Assembly: GCF_014197265.1 (NCBI RefSeq)
Contig: NZ_JACIFH010000001.1
Location: forward strand, 930,001-994,000
From: Microbacterium invictum
GTDB lineage: Bacteria > Actinomycetota > Actinomycetes > Actinomycetales > Microbacteriaceae
Reading direction: 5' to 3'
DNA: 64,000 nt
Shown: positions 43,853-53,193 of the stretch, piece by piece
Layout: each line of letters starts with the position of its first letter
How positions within the stretch are numbered: the stretch's first letter is position 1
Made by a program: the position numbers and the translations under genes
The notes under the pieces: model-generated
The model's database searches: none
What the model saw: the letters and a program-made list of their open reading frames with translations, nothing else
What the model was told of the DNA's origin: nothing

Positions 43853-45826
43853 ATGAGTCTGCTCGAGAACATCCACGGTCCCCGCGACCTCGATGGACTC
43901 TCCGGACCCCAGCTGACACAGCTCGCGAACGAGATCCGCGCGTTCCTCATCGAGAACGTCGCACGCACCGGCGGGCACCTCGGACCGAACCTCGGCGTGG
44001 TCGAGCTGACGATCGCCCTGCATCGTGTGTTCGATTCGCCGAACGACCCGTTCGTATTCGACACCGGGCATCAGTCCTACGTGCACAAGCTGCTCACCGG
44101 GCGGCAGGACTTCTCACAGCTGCGCTCGCGCGGAGGGCTGGCCGGATACCCTCAGCGGTCCGAGAGCCCGCACGACGTCGTCGAATCCTCGCACGCATCG
44201 AGCTCGCTGAGCTGGGCCGACGGCATCTCCCGCGCCCTGACCCGCACCGGCCGCAAGGACCGGCATGTCGTGGCCGTCGTCGGCGACGGCGCGCTGACGG
44301 GCGGCATGACGTGGGAGGCGCTCAATAACATCTCCGACGACAACGACCGCAACCTCGTCATCGTCGTCAACGACAACGGCCGCTCCTATGCGCCCACCAT
44401 CGGCGGCATGGCCCGGTACCTGAACCGCGTGCGCACGACCGAGGGCTACGAGAATCTGCGACGCGGGTCGGACTCGTTCTTCCGCAGGTTCGGCGCCCCC
44501 GGCCGGGCGCTGTACCGCGGCGTCCGCGGCGGCACGCACGGGTTCCTCTCGCGCTTCGCCAACAACGTGGCGCTGTACTCGAACCTCGACATCAAGTACC
44601 TGGGTCCGATCGACGGCCATGACCTCAACGCCCTGCAGGAGACGCTGACGCTCGCGAAGTCGTACGGTGCGCCGGTGATCGTGCACGTCATCACCGAGAA
44701 GGGCCATGAGTACGAGCCGGCTCGCAACGACGAGGCCGACCAGTTCCACGCCGTCGGCAAGATCGACCCCGCGACGGGCCTGCCTCTGTCGTCGTCGGAT
44801 GCCACGAGCTGGACGGACGTGTTCGCTCAGAGCCTGCTGGCCGCGGGGGAGCGCCGCGACGACATCGTGGCGATCACTGCGGCGATGCTGCGCCCCACCG
44901 GCCTGCAGCCGTTCGCGCAGCGCTACCCCGACCGAGTCCACGACGTCGGCATCGCCGAACAGCACGCGGTGGCCTCGGCGGCCGGGCTCGCCTTCGGCGG
45001 GCTGCACCCCGTCGTCGCCATCTATGCGACCTTCATGAACCGCGCGTTCGACCAGGTGCTCATGGACGTGGCGCTGCACCGCGCCGGAGTCACCTTCGTA
45101 CTCGACCGCGCCGGGGTCACCGGTCCGGACGGTCCGAGCCACCATGGACTGTGGGACCTGGCGATGCTGCAGGCCGTCCCCGGCATCCGCATCGCCGTTC
45201 CCCGCGACGAGACACGTCTGCGCGAAGAGTTCGACGAAGCCGTCGCCGTCGACGACGCTCCCACGGTCATCCGGTTCCCGAAGGGCACGGTGTCGCCCGA
45301 TCTGCCGGCCATCGAGCGGCGCACCGACGGCGTCGACGTCCTGTTCCGCGACGGCGGCGAGGACGTTCTTCTCGTCGGCATCGGCCCGATGTCGCACCTG
45401 GCCGTCGAGGTCGCCGAACGCCTGCGCGCGCAGGGGATCGGCGCCACGGTGGTCGACCCGCGCTGGGCCGTGCCGGTGCAACCGTCGATCGTCGAGCTGG
45501 CCGCCACCCACCGCCTGGTCATCACGATCGAAGACGGCATCCGCGTCGGCGGGATCGGCACCCGCGTGCGCCAGGTGCTGCGCGAGGCGGGGGTGGACAC
45601 GGCAGTCGATGAGCTCGGCCTGCCGGACGAGTTCATCGACCACGCGACCCGCGAGGAGATCTTCGCGGACGCGGGTCTGACGGCGGCCAAGATCACCCAC
45701 GATGTCGTCGCGCAGGTGCTGGGCACCCGCATCCCGGTCGCGCGTCAGCACGCCGACACGGGGGCCATCTGGTTGCCCGAGCCCTCACCGGAGCCCTCAC
45801 AGCCCGCGCACGACGAGCGGTCCTGA
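43853..45826 (+). CDS. dxs: 1-deoxy-D-xylulose-5-phosphate synthase
   Basis: 657-residue thiamine-diphosphate enzyme that condenses pyruvate and glyceraldehyde 3-phosphate, the first step of the MEP isoprenoid pathway. Landmarks are FVFDTGHQSYVHKLLTGR, the ThDP motif VGDGALTGGMTWEALNNISD, VGIAEQHAVASAAGLAFGGL in the pyrimidine-binding half and VITIEDGIRVGGIGTRV near the end. The ATG lies 6 nt after TAGACT (43841-43846), so a leaderless message is predicted, consistent with the absence of a clear ribosome site. Confidence 0.96.
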   Translation: MSLLENIHGPRDLDGLSGPQLTQLANEIRAFLIENVARTGGHLGPNLGVVELTIALHRVFDSPNDPFVFDTGHQSYVHKLLTGRQDFSQLRSRGGLAGYPQRSESPHDVVESSHASSSLSWADGISRALTRTGRKDRHVVAVVGDGALTGGMTWEALNNISDDNDRNLVIVVNDNGRSYAPTIGGMARYLNRVRTTEGYENLRRGSDSFFRRFGAPGRALYRGVRGGTHGFLSRFANNVALYSNLDIKYLGPIDGHDLNALQETLTLAKSYGAPVIVHVITEKGHEYEPARNDEADQFHAVGKIDPATGLPLSSSDATSWTDVFAQSLLAAGERRDDIVAITAAMLRPTGLQPFAQRYPDRVHDVGIAEQHAVASAAGLAFGGLHPVVAIYATFMNRAFDQVLMDVALHRAGVTFVLDRAGVTGPDGPSHHGLWDLAMLQAVPGIRIAVPRDETRLREEFDEAVAVDDAPTVIRFPKGTVSPDLPAIERRTDGVDVLFRDGGEDVLLVGIGPMSHLAVEVAERLRAQGIGATVVDPRWAVPVQPSIVELAATHRLVITIEDGIRVGGIGTRVRQVLREAGVDTAVDELGLPDEFIDHATREEIFADAGLTAAKITHDVVAQVLGTRIPVARQHADTGAIWLPEPSPEPSQPAHDERS

Positions 45827-45847
45827 GCGACGTGACAGCATGGAGGG

Positions 45848-48370
45848 ATGGCATCTCCATCGCTCGCCCGCTCCGCCAACCTCGGCCGTGAAGAAACCGC
45901 CGCGCGTGCCGTCGGCATCCACCTCGACACGATCGAGGTCCACCTCGATCTGCGCGACGCCCGACGCCTCGACGACATCACGTTCCCCACGGTCACGACG
46001 CTGACATTCGACGCCGACGTCGATGCGACCTGGATCGACTTCATCGGGGCATCCGTCGACGAGGTCACCGTCAACGGCGCCGTGCGCGAGGTGCGCTGGG
46101 ACGGTGCCCGGATCCAGCTCGATGCCCTGGCCGCGCACAACGTCGTCACCGTCCGCGCGCGCGGCGTGTACAGCCGGTCGGGCGAGGGGCTGCACCGGTT
46201 CGTCGACCCGGTCGACGGCGAGGTGTACCTGTATACGCAGTACGAACCCGCGGACAGCCGGCGGGTATACGCCTGCTTCGAGCAGCCCGATCTCAAGGCG
46301 AGGTGGCGCTTCCACGTGAGCGTTCCCGACGGCTGGACGGTGCTCTCGGGCGGCGCGGAGATCGCCCGCGAGGCGGTGGATGCCGGCATCCACGTCTCGT
46401 TCGCCGAAACCCTGCCGCTGTCCAGCTACATCACGGCCGTCGCCGCCGGGCCCTACCACCGCGTGGACGAGGAGTGGACGCACGAGGGGCAGCAGGTGGC
46501 GCTGGGCGTCCTGTGCCGCGCGTCGCTGGCGCCGCACCTCGACCACGAGGAGATCTTCGATGTCACCCGGCGCGGGCTGACGTTCTTCTCCGAGGCGTTC
46601 GACTACCCGTATCCGTGGGGCAAATACGACCAGATCTTCGTGCCCGAGTACAACCTGGGGGCCATGGAGAACCCGGGGCTGGTCACCTTCACCGAGGCGT
46701 ACATCTTCCGCGGGGCCTCCACCGCAGCCCAGCACGAGGGGCGCGCGAACACGATCCTGCACGAGATGGCGCACATGTGGTTCGGCGACCTCGCCACGAT
46801 GCGCTGGTGGGACGACCTGTGGCTGAAGGAGTCGTTCGCCGACTTCATGGGCGCCCACGCCGCCGTGGCCGCCGGCGGGTTTCCCGACGCGTGGGTCACG
46901 TTCGCGAGCCGGCGCAAGGGCTGGGCGTACGAGCAGGACCAGCTGCCGACCACCCACCCGATCGTCGCCGACATCGTCGACCTCGAGGCGGCGAAGCTGA
47001 ACTTCGACGGCATCACCTACGCCAAAGGCGCGTCGGTGCTCAAGCAGTTGGTGGCGTTCGTGGGGGAGGAGGCGTTCTTCCGCGGCGCGCAGCGCTACTT
47101 CGCGGCCCACGCGTTCGGCAGCACGACGCTGCCCGACCTGCTGACCGCCCTGGAGGCCGCCTCCGGGCGCGACCTCGGCGCGTGGACCGCCGCCTGGCTG
47201 CAAACCTCCGGAGTCTCGCAGATCGGCGTCGAACGCGGCGACGGACTGGAGATCGTGCAGACCGATCCGCGCCCGCACCGGCTCAGCGTCGGCTTCTATT
47301 CCCACGAGGATGACCGCCTGGTCCCTCGCGCGACCGTCGACCTCGATATCGTCGACGAGCGCACCGTCATAGACGCTCCCGTACTCCCTGACGCCGACCT
47401 CATCGTCCCCAACGTCGACGACCGCACCTACGCGAAGGTGCGGCTGAACGAGAGGTCGACGGATGCCGTGGCGCGCAGCCTGTCGACGCTCGACGACGCG
47501 CTGGTGCGGTCGGTCGTCTGGGCGGCGCTGTGGAACGCAGTGCGCGACGGGGCCCTGCCCACCGCCCGGTATCTGGAGATCGTGGCCCGTCATGCCCCGG
47601 CGGAGGCGAACGCGGCGCTGCTCGCCGACGCGGTCTCGCACGCCGGTTACGCGATCGCCCACTACGCTGCGCGGGCCGATCGTGACGGGCTGGCGGCCGT
47701 GTGGCTCGAGGCGGCGTGGCAGGCCCTGCACGCGGCCGAGCCGGGCAGCGACGCGCAGCTCGCGTGGGCGCGCGCGGTCGGCGGCGCCGCGGCCGTCTGC
47801 GACGATCGGGCCGGCGACCTGCGCGACCTGTTGTCCGGCGCGGCACCGGCACCGGCCGGCCTGAGTCTCGACCCGGAGCTGCGCTGGAGCTGGCTCACCG
47901 CGCTGGCGACCACCGGCCACACCACCGTGGCCGACGCAGCCGCCGAGCTGGCCGCCGATCCCTCCTCGAAGGGACGCACCTCGCACCGCACTGTGCTGGC
48001 GGCTCGGCCCGATGCGCAGGTGCGCGCCGACGCCTGGCGCTCTGCCTGGGACGACCAGACCCTCACCAACGACGAACTCGACGCGACGATCGCCGGCATC
48101 CGAGCCGGGGGTCGACGCGATCTGGTCGCCACGCTCGACGCCGACTACTACGCCCGGATCGGCGACGTATGGTCGCAGCGCAGCATCGAGATCGCCCGCC
48201 GGCTGGTACGGGGCCTGTTCCCGGCATCCGACACCCTCGACGATGCGGACGCGTGGCTCGCGGCCAATGCCCACGCTCCGGCGTCCCTGCGACGCATCGT
48301 CATCGAGCAGCGCGACGGGCTCGCCCGCGATCTGCGCGTGCGGGCGGTCCAGCCTGGCTCAGTGCGCTGA
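45848..48370 (+). CDS. pepN: Aminopeptidase N (M1 family metallopeptidase)
   Basis: 840 residues. The exopeptidase motif is YNLGAMENPGLVTF and the zinc site is HEMAHMWFGDLATM followed by WLKESFADFMG. Residues 1 to about 190 form the beta-rich N-terminal domain, and the C-terminal half is the helical ERAP1-like domain. No signal peptide, so it acts in the cytosol on peptide degradation products. The ATG lies 6 nt after CAGCAT, next to GGAGGG, so either a leaderless or ribosome-site start is possible. The 3' end overlaps the convergent membrane protein gene by 12 nt. Confidence 0.95.
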   Translation: MASPSLARSANLGREETAARAVGIHLDTIEVHLDLRDARRLDDITFPTVTTLTFDADVDATWIDFIGASVDEVTVNGAVREVRWDGARIQLDALAAHNVVTVRARGVYSRSGEGLHRFVDPVDGEVYLYTQYEPADSRRVYACFEQPDLKARWRFHVSVPDGWTVLSGGAEIAREAVDAGIHVSFAETLPLSSYITAVAAGPYHRVDEEWTHEGQQVALGVLCRASLAPHLDHEEIFDVTRRGLTFFSEAFDYPYPWGKYDQIFVPEYNLGAMENPGLVTFTEAYIFRGASTAAQHEGRANTILHEMAHMWFGDLATMRWWDDLWLKESFADFMGAHAAVAAGGFPDAWVTFASRRKGWAYEQDQLPTTHPIVADIVDLEAAKLNFDGITYAKGASVLKQLVAFVGEEAFFRGAQRYFAAHAFGSTTLPDLLTALEAASGRDLGAWTAAWLQTSGVSQIGVERGDGLEIVQTDPRPHRLSVGFYSHEDDRLVPRATVDLDIVDERTVIDAPVLPDADLIVPNVDDRTYAKVRLNERSTDAVARSLSTLDDALVRSVVWAALWNAVRDGALPTARYLEIVARHAPAEANAALLADAVSHAGYAIAHYAARADRDGLAAVWLEAAWQALHAAEPGSDAQLAWARAVGGAAAVCDDRAGDLRDLLSGAAPAPAGLSLDPELRWSWLTALATTGHTTVADAAAELAADPSSKGRTSHRTVLAARPDAQVRADAWRSAWDDQTLTNDELDATIAGIRAGGRRDLVATLDADYYARIGDVWSQRSIEIARRLVRGLFPASDTLDDADAWLAANAHAPASLRRIVIEQRDGLARDLRVRAVQPGSVR

Positions 48371-48898
48371 GCGGCCGCGCTCCCCGCACGCAGGGTCGAC
48401 AAGTGCGTCTTCAGCCGCGGCGTCTGCGTCGCGGCGAATCGACGGTGCGCGCGGCCTGAGCACGGCACGCGCACCACGCCGCCACCCCAACACCATGGCG
48501 AAGGCGGAAGCGGCGACGTTGACGACCCACAGGGGACTGCCGAAGAAGGAATCGATCTCCAGTCGCCCGGTGGCGACAACAAGGTACGTGGCGGTCGTGA
48601 TCACGCCGACCACCACACCGAGCGCAGCGAATGCGGCGACGTGCACCGCCACTCGCGCCCTGCGGCGCAGCGCCCGCCCGAGCAGCCACGCCGGAAATGC
48701 GAAGACCGCCACCGCCGCAGCCGACCAGGGCACGGCGAACATCGCGGCCACCGCTGCGCCCATAGGGAAGAAGATGATCCCGTACACGCTGATGTCCAGC
48801 AGCAGGAACCACAACCACGCCGACAGCGCACCGCGCAGGAACTCGGTTTGGGTGAACGCCATCGGCTCCGCGGCCGTGCGCGGCAACGGCTCGCTCAC
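48359..48898 (-). CDS. Hypothetical four-helix membrane protein
   Basis: 179 residues with four hydrophobic spans: WLWFLLLDISVYGIIFFP, AAAVAVFAFPAWLLG, VAVHVAAFAALGVVVGVITT and PLWVVNVAASAFAMVLG, plus a basic, disordered tail. I do not recognise a family. Its ATG overlaps the stop of the tetR gene (ATGA on the minus strand), so it is translationally coupled to the regulator and is the likely target of its control. The coupling suggests a drug, fatty-acid or stress-linked membrane function, but that is inference. Confidence 0.7.
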   Translation of the reverse strand: MSEPLPRTAAEPMAFTQTEFLRGALSAWLWFLLLDISVYGIIFFPMGAAVAAMFAVPWSAAAVAVFAFPAWLLGRALRRRARVAVHVAAFAALGVVVGVITTATYLVVATGRLEIDSFFGSPLWVVNVAASAFAMVLGWRRGARAVLRPRAPSIRRDADAAAEDALVDPACGERGRSAH

Positions 48899-49575
48899 GA
48901 CCGCACCTCGCCGATGAGGTCGAGCATCTCGCGCAGCGGGCGGCGCACGAGCGGGAGTCGCACCAGCGGCAGAGCGAGCCGCAGCAGCCCGAGACCGCGC
49001 TCCAGCAGCCGACTGGTGCGCTCCTGCCCGGGCGACCTGTCGTACGCCCAGTACAGCGCCAGCAGCAGGTGGCCCAGGAACAGCACGGCGGGCAGCCGAT
49101 CGGCGATGTCGGCAGGCAGGGAGTGCTTCGCCCCCGACACCGCCCGTGCGAACAGCGCCTCGGTGATGTCACGGGCCGGGGCCGACTCCGCCGAGAGCGG
49201 GTTCACGTCGGACTTCGGTGACATCGCCGCGGCGACGAACTCGCCCGCGTGGGGGTGATACGGCGTCAGCTCGTCCAACCCGGTGCGATAGATGACGGTG
49301 AGCCGGTCGATCAGATCGTCGACCCCGTCAAGCGCCGGCACAGCCGCGGCCCGGTGACGCTCCTGCACGTCGACGTACAGCTCCTGGACGAGGCGGTTCT
49401 TGGACGCGAAGTGGTAATTCGTCACTCCGACCGACACGCCGGCCTCGGCCGCGATCTGGCGGACGGTCGTCGCGTCGTATCCCCGTTCGCGAAACGAGCG
49501 CAGGGCAATAGCCCGCAGGCGCGCACGCGTCCGGTCGCTCTTGGTGCCGGCATCCGCCGCTTCAGAACTGAACAT
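48895..49575 (-). CDS. TetR/AcrR-family transcriptional regulator
   Basis: 226 residues. The N-terminal HTH reads RLRAIALRSFRERGYDATTV, then RQIAAEAGVSVGVTNYHF, the classic TetR recognition helix. The ligand domain is helical, with C-terminal LFLGHLLLALYWAYDRSPG. The ATG at 49575 is set by TATGGT-N6-ATG (49582-49587), a leaderless promoter embedded between two operator palindromes, so autoregulation is very likely. It is followed by a coupled membrane protein gene. Confidence 0.9.
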   Translation of the reverse strand: MFSSEAADAGTKSDRTRARLRAIALRSFRERGYDATTVRQIAAEAGVSVGVTNYHFASKNRLVQELYVDVQERHRAAAVPALDGVDDLIDRLTVIYRTGLDELTPYHPHAGEFVAAAMSPKSDVNPLSAESAPARDITEALFARAVSGAKHSLPADIADRLPAVLFLGHLLLALYWAYDRSPGQERTSRLLERGLGLLRLALPLVRLPLVRRPLREMLDLIGEVRS

Positions 49576-49609
49576 GTTCAGACCATACCAGAAACTGAAC
49601 GCGTTCAGT
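49568..49609 (-). promoter_or_regulatory. TetR promoter with twin operators
   Basis: Two palindromes sharing CTGAAC/GTTCAG arms: CTGAACATGTTCAG (49568-49581), which contains the tetR start codon, and ACTGAACGCGTTCAGT (49594-49609). Between them on the minus strand is the -10 box TATGGT (49582-49587). Centres are 27 bp apart. A bound repressor would block both the promoter and the first codon. The interval 49610-49698 shows no gene. Confidence 0.75.
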
Positions 49610-49698
49610 GCGGCTGGGCTACGACCGCCAACACGTAGGGATGCAGAAGGACAACCGCCACGTGGATGCCGGGGTGAGGCGCCGCGAGGAGGAACAAA

Positions 49699-49741
49699 GC
49701 CGCCCCGGCACGGACGGGCGAGCGTCTCGTGCCGGGGCGGC
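49699..49741 (-). terminator. Terminator of the fadB-like/thiolase operon
   Basis: A perfect 14-bp GC stem (GCCGCCCCGGCACG at 49699-49712 with its complement at 49728-49741) lies 21 nt beyond the 3' end of the FadB-like gene and before the tetR control region. Confidence 0.75.
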
Positions 49742-49762
49742 GGTCGATCAGGCGTCGGCGGG

Positions 49763-51907
49763 TCAGCCGCCGATGCCGCGGATCGGCGGTGTGTGGAAGG
49801 TGCTGCCGAAGACCCGTTCGGATGCGCCCTCACGGTCGAGGTACGGTGAGGCGCCGCCGTCGATGAACGGCCAGCCCGCGCCGAGGATCAGGCACAGGTC
49901 GATGTCCTCGACCTCGGGAACCACGCCCTCGTCGAGCATGATCCTGATCTCCTGGGCGAGCCCGTCCTGCACGCGACGCAGGATCTGGTCGGCGGATGCC
50001 GGAGTGGTGCCGGCGTGGCCCTTGATGACCTTCTCGGCGGCCTTGGTGAAGCCGGTGACCCGACCGCCCTTGTCCTTCTCGACGACCTCCGGAAGCTCCG
50101 CGAGAGCGTGGAAGTTCTCGTTCGCGTAGAACCGGTCGGGGAACGCCCCTGCCATGGTGTCCTGCACGTGCGCGGCGACCTTCCAGCCGACGAGGTCGAT
50201 GAGCTGGAACGGGCCCATCGGCAGGCCGAGCGGTCCGAACGCCTTCTCGACATCGGCGACCGGCGTGCCCTCGTAGACGGCGCGCGCGGCCTCGCCCATG
50301 ACCTTGGCGAGCAGCCGGTTGACCACGAAGCCGGGCGCGTCGGCTGTGAGGACGGCGTTCTTTCCCAGGCCGCGCGCGACGACGAACGCGGTCGACAGCG
50401 CGGACTCGGCGGTCTGCGGGGTCTTCACGATCTCGATCAGCGGCATGACGGCCACCGGGTTGAAGAAGTGGAAGCCGACCAGCCGCTCGGGGTGGGCCAG
50501 CTTCGCGCCGATCTCCTCCACGGACAGCGACGAGGTGTTCGTCGCGAGAATCGCATCCTCGGCGATGAACTGCTCGATCTCGCCGAACACCTGCTGCTTG
50601 ACGCCGACCTCTTCGAAGACGGCCTCGATGACGAAGTCGCAGTCCGCAAACAGGCTCTTGTCGGTCGTGCCGGTCACCAGCGAACGCAGCTTGTTCGCGC
50701 TGTCGCCGTCAAGCCGGCCCTTGGCCTGGAGCTTGCCGATCTCGTCGTGGATGTACGCGACGCCCTTGTCGACGCGCGCCTGGTCGAGGTCGGTGATCAG
50801 CACGGGCACCTGCAGGCGACGCACGAACAGCAGCGCGAACTGGCTGGCCATGAGGCCGGCACCGATGATGCCGACCTTGGATACCTTCTTCGCGAGCGTC
50901 TTGTCGGGCGCGCCGACCGGACGCTTCGCGCGCTTCTGCACGAGATCGAACGCGTACATCGATGCCGCGAACTGATCTCCGGTCACGAGCTCCGCCAGGG
51001 CCTCGTCCTCGCGGGCGAATCCTTCGGCCTTCGTGCCGCTCTTGGCCCGCTCGAGCAGGTCGAGAGCCACATACGGGGACTTCGGAACAGTGCCGATCTT
51101 CGACTCGAGCATGCCGCGGGCCATCTTGATGGCGATGGGCCACTTGGTCAGCCGCTCGATCTTGCCGGGCTCGTTCTTGCGCTCGACCTTGATCCTGCCG
51201 GCCAGTACACCGTCGGCCCAGCGCAGCGAGTCTTCGAGATAGTTCGACGCGGGGAAGATGGCATCCACGATCCCCAGATCGAAAGCCTGCTGGGGCTTGA
51301 GGGTCCGGTTCTGCTTGAGCGGGTTCGAGATCACGACCTCGAGGGCGTTCTCGATACCGATGAGGTTCGGCAGCAGGTAGGCGCCGCCCCAGCCGGGGAT
51401 GATCCCCAGGAACACCTCGGGCAGCGCGATGGCGGCCGCCGACGCGTCGACGGTGCGGTAGCTCGAGTTGAGTCCGATCTCCAGCCCGCCGCCGAGCGCG
51501 AGCCCGTTGATGAACGTGAAGGAGGGGACTCCCAGGTCACCCAGCGTGCCGAACACCTTGTGGCCGAGTTGCGCGACCAGCCGTGCCTGGTCCTTCGAGC
51601 CGACCTTCGAGATGTCGGACAGATCGGCGCCGGCGGCCAGGATGTACTGCTTGCCGGTGACGGCCACCGCGTCGATCTCGCCGGCGGCGGCACGCGCCTT
51701 CAGCGCGTCGAGGATCTCGCCGAGCTCGGCGAGGGTCGCCGGACCGAGCGTGTTGGGCCGGGTGTGGTCGCGCCCGTTGTCGAGGGTGATCAGCGCGATC
51801 GTCTTACCGGAGGCGAGCGTCACGTCACGCACGGCAGAGTGCGTGATCACCTCGTCGTCGGTGGCCGCGAGGATCGGGGAGAAGTCGATTTCGTCGTAGT
51901 CGGTCAT
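49763..51907 (-). CDS. fadB: Multifunctional fatty-acid oxidation enzyme (enoyl-CoA hydratase / 3-hydroxyacyl-CoA dehydrogenase)
   Basis: 714 residues. The N-terminal crotonase domain shows GLALGGGLEIGLNSSYRTVD and LPEVFLGIIPGWGGAYLLPN. The NAD-binding dehydrogenase domain begins VGIIGAGLMASQFALLFV near residue 345, with the catalytic region HPERLVGFHFFNPVAVMPLI. The C-terminal 3HCDH domain has GFVVNRLLAKVMGEAARAVY. It performs the hydration and NAD-dependent oxidation steps of beta-oxidation; the thiolase gene 7 nt upstream completes the cycle. FadB and FadJ orthologues cannot be separated from sequence alone. Confidence 0.92.
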   Translation of the reverse strand: MTDYDEIDFSPILAATDDEVITHSAVRDVTLASGKTIALITLDNGRDHTRPNTLGPATLAELGEILDALKARAAAGEIDAVAVTGKQYILAAGADLSDISKVGSKDQARLVAQLGHKVFGTLGDLGVPSFTFINGLALGGGLEIGLNSSYRTVDASAAAIALPEVFLGIIPGWGGAYLLPNLIGIENALEVVISNPLKQNRTLKPQQAFDLGIVDAIFPASNYLEDSLRWADGVLAGRIKVERKNEPGKIERLTKWPIAIKMARGMLESKIGTVPKSPYVALDLLERAKSGTKAEGFAREDEALAELVTGDQFAASMYAFDLVQKRAKRPVGAPDKTLAKKVSKVGIIGAGLMASQFALLFVRRLQVPVLITDLDQARVDKGVAYIHDEIGKLQAKGRLDGDSANKLRSLVTGTTDKSLFADCDFVIEAVFEEVGVKQQVFGEIEQFIAEDAILATNTSSLSVEEIGAKLAHPERLVGFHFFNPVAVMPLIEIVKTPQTAESALSTAFVVARGLGKNAVLTADAPGFVVNRLLAKVMGEAARAVYEGTPVADVEKAFGPLGLPMGPFQLIDLVGWKVAAHVQDTMAGAFPDRFYANENFHALAELPEVVEKDKGGRVTGFTKAAEKVIKGHAGTTPASADQILRRVQDGLAQEIRIMLDEGVVPEVEDIDLCLILGAGWPFIDGGASPYLDREGASERVFGSTFHTPPIRGIGG

Positions 51908-51914
51908 TGCCGCA

Positions 51915-53120
51915 TCACTTCCGCTTCTTGCCGTCGTAGTGGGGGTTCTCCCAGATGACCGAGCCGCCCTGGCCGAGGCCGACGCACATGGCGGTCAGTC
52001 CGTACCGGACGTCGGGGCGCTCGGCGAACTGGGCCGCGAGCTGGATCATGAGCCGCACACCGGATGCCGCGAGGGGGTGGCCGAGGGCGATGGCACCGCC
52101 CCACTGGTTCACGCGGGGGTCGTCGTCGGCGATGCCGAAGTGGTCCAGCAGCGAGATGACCTGGATCGCGAAGGCCTCGTTGAGCTCGAACAGACCGATG
52201 TCGCCGATGGACAGGCCTGCCTTCCGCAGCGCCTTCTCCGTAGACGGAATCGGCCCGATGCCCATGATCTCGGGCTGGACGCCCGCGAAGGCGAACGACA
52301 CGAGCTTCATCTTGGGTGCAAGGCCCAGTTCCTTGACCGCGCCGCCGCCTGCCAGCAGCGACATGGTCGCGCCGTCGGTGAGCGGCGACGAGGTGCCCGC
52401 GGTGACGCGACCGTGCGGACGGAAGGGCGTCTTGAGCGCCGCGAGGTCTTCCATCGTGGTCTGCGGGCGGCGACCCTCGTCTTCGGTGGCCAGGCCCCAG
52501 GCGCCGTCGGCGTCCTTGACCGCGACAGGGGTCAGATCGGGCTGGAACTTGCCGTGCTCGTAGGCCGCCTGCGCTTTCTGCTGGCTCAGCATGCCGAACC
52601 GGTCCGAACGCTCCTTGGTCAGGTGCGGGAAGCGGTCGAAGATGCGCTCGGCGGTGACGCCCATGTTGAGCGCAGCCGGGTCGACCATCTTCTCGGCGAC
52701 GAACCGCGGGTTCGGGTCGGCGTTGCCGCCGATGGGGTGGTGGCCCATGTGCTCGACGCCGCCGGCGAGGGCGACGTCGTACATGCCGACGCCGATCGAC
52801 CCCGCCATCGTGGTCACGCTGGTCATCGCACCGGCGCACATGCGGTCGATGGCGAAGCCCGGCACGGTCTGGGGGAGTCCTGCCAGGATCGCGACCGAGC
52901 GACCGAGGGTGAGGCCCTGGTCGCCGGTCTGACTGGTCGCGGCGATGGCCACGTCGTCGATACGATCCGCCGGAACGTCCGGGTTGCGCTCCATGAGTCC
53001 GATGGTCGCCTTGACGGCGAGATCATCGGCGCGGGTGTTCCAGTATTGGCCTTTTTCGCCGGCGCGCCCGAACGGCGTGCGCATTCCATCGACGAAGAAG
53101 ACGTCCGAGAGCTCGGCCAC
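51915..53120 (-). CDS. fadA: Acetyl-CoA C-acyltransferase (thiolase)
   Basis: 401 residues. Thiolase active-site residues are present: nucleophilic Cys in FAIDRMCAGAMTSVTT, NEAFAIQVISLLDHFG, His in GHPLAASGVRLMI and second Cys in LTAMCVGLGQGGSVIW. It cleaves 3-ketoacyl-CoA with CoA. The GTG at 53120 (AELSDVFFVDGMRTPFG) follows TTTGGAGG; the longer in-frame extension crosses the promoter and is rejected. First gene of the operon with the FadB-like enzyme, controlled by the promoter palindrome at 53160-53172. Confidence 0.92.
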   Translation of the reverse strand: MAELSDVFFVDGMRTPFGRAGEKGQYWNTRADDLAVKATIGLMERNPDVPADRIDDVAIAATSQTGDQGLTLGRSVAILAGLPQTVPGFAIDRMCAGAMTSVTTMAGSIGVGMYDVALAGGVEHMGHHPIGGNADPNPRFVAEKMVDPAALNMGVTAERIFDRFPHLTKERSDRFGMLSQQKAQAAYEHGKFQPDLTPVAVKDADGAWGLATEDEGRRPQTTMEDLAALKTPFRPHGRVTAGTSSPLTDGATMSLLAGGGAVKELGLAPKMKLVSFAFAGVQPEIMGIGPIPSTEKALRKAGLSIGDIGLFELNEAFAIQVISLLDHFGIADDDPRVNQWGGAIALGHPLAASGVRLMIQLAAQFAERPDVRYGLTAMCVGLGQGGSVIWENPHYDGKKRK

Positions 53121-53149
53121 TCTGCCTCCAAATGTTTGGGATCGAGTCC

Positions 53150-53178
53150 AGCATATGGTGACACTCAGTGTCGCGTAA
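53150..53178 (-). promoter_or_regulatory. Thiolase/fadB operon promoter with palindrome in the spacer
   Basis: On the minus strand: -35 TTACGC (53173-53178), a 17-bp spacer containing the palindrome GACACTGAGTGTC (53160-53172), then -10 TATGCT (53150-53155). The leader is about 23 nt with a good ribosome site. A repressor bound in the spacer would exclude polymerase, as expected for an acyl-CoA-responsive TetR or FadR-type regulator. Confidence 0.6.
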
Positions 53179-53193
53179 TCGGTTGGATCGATC

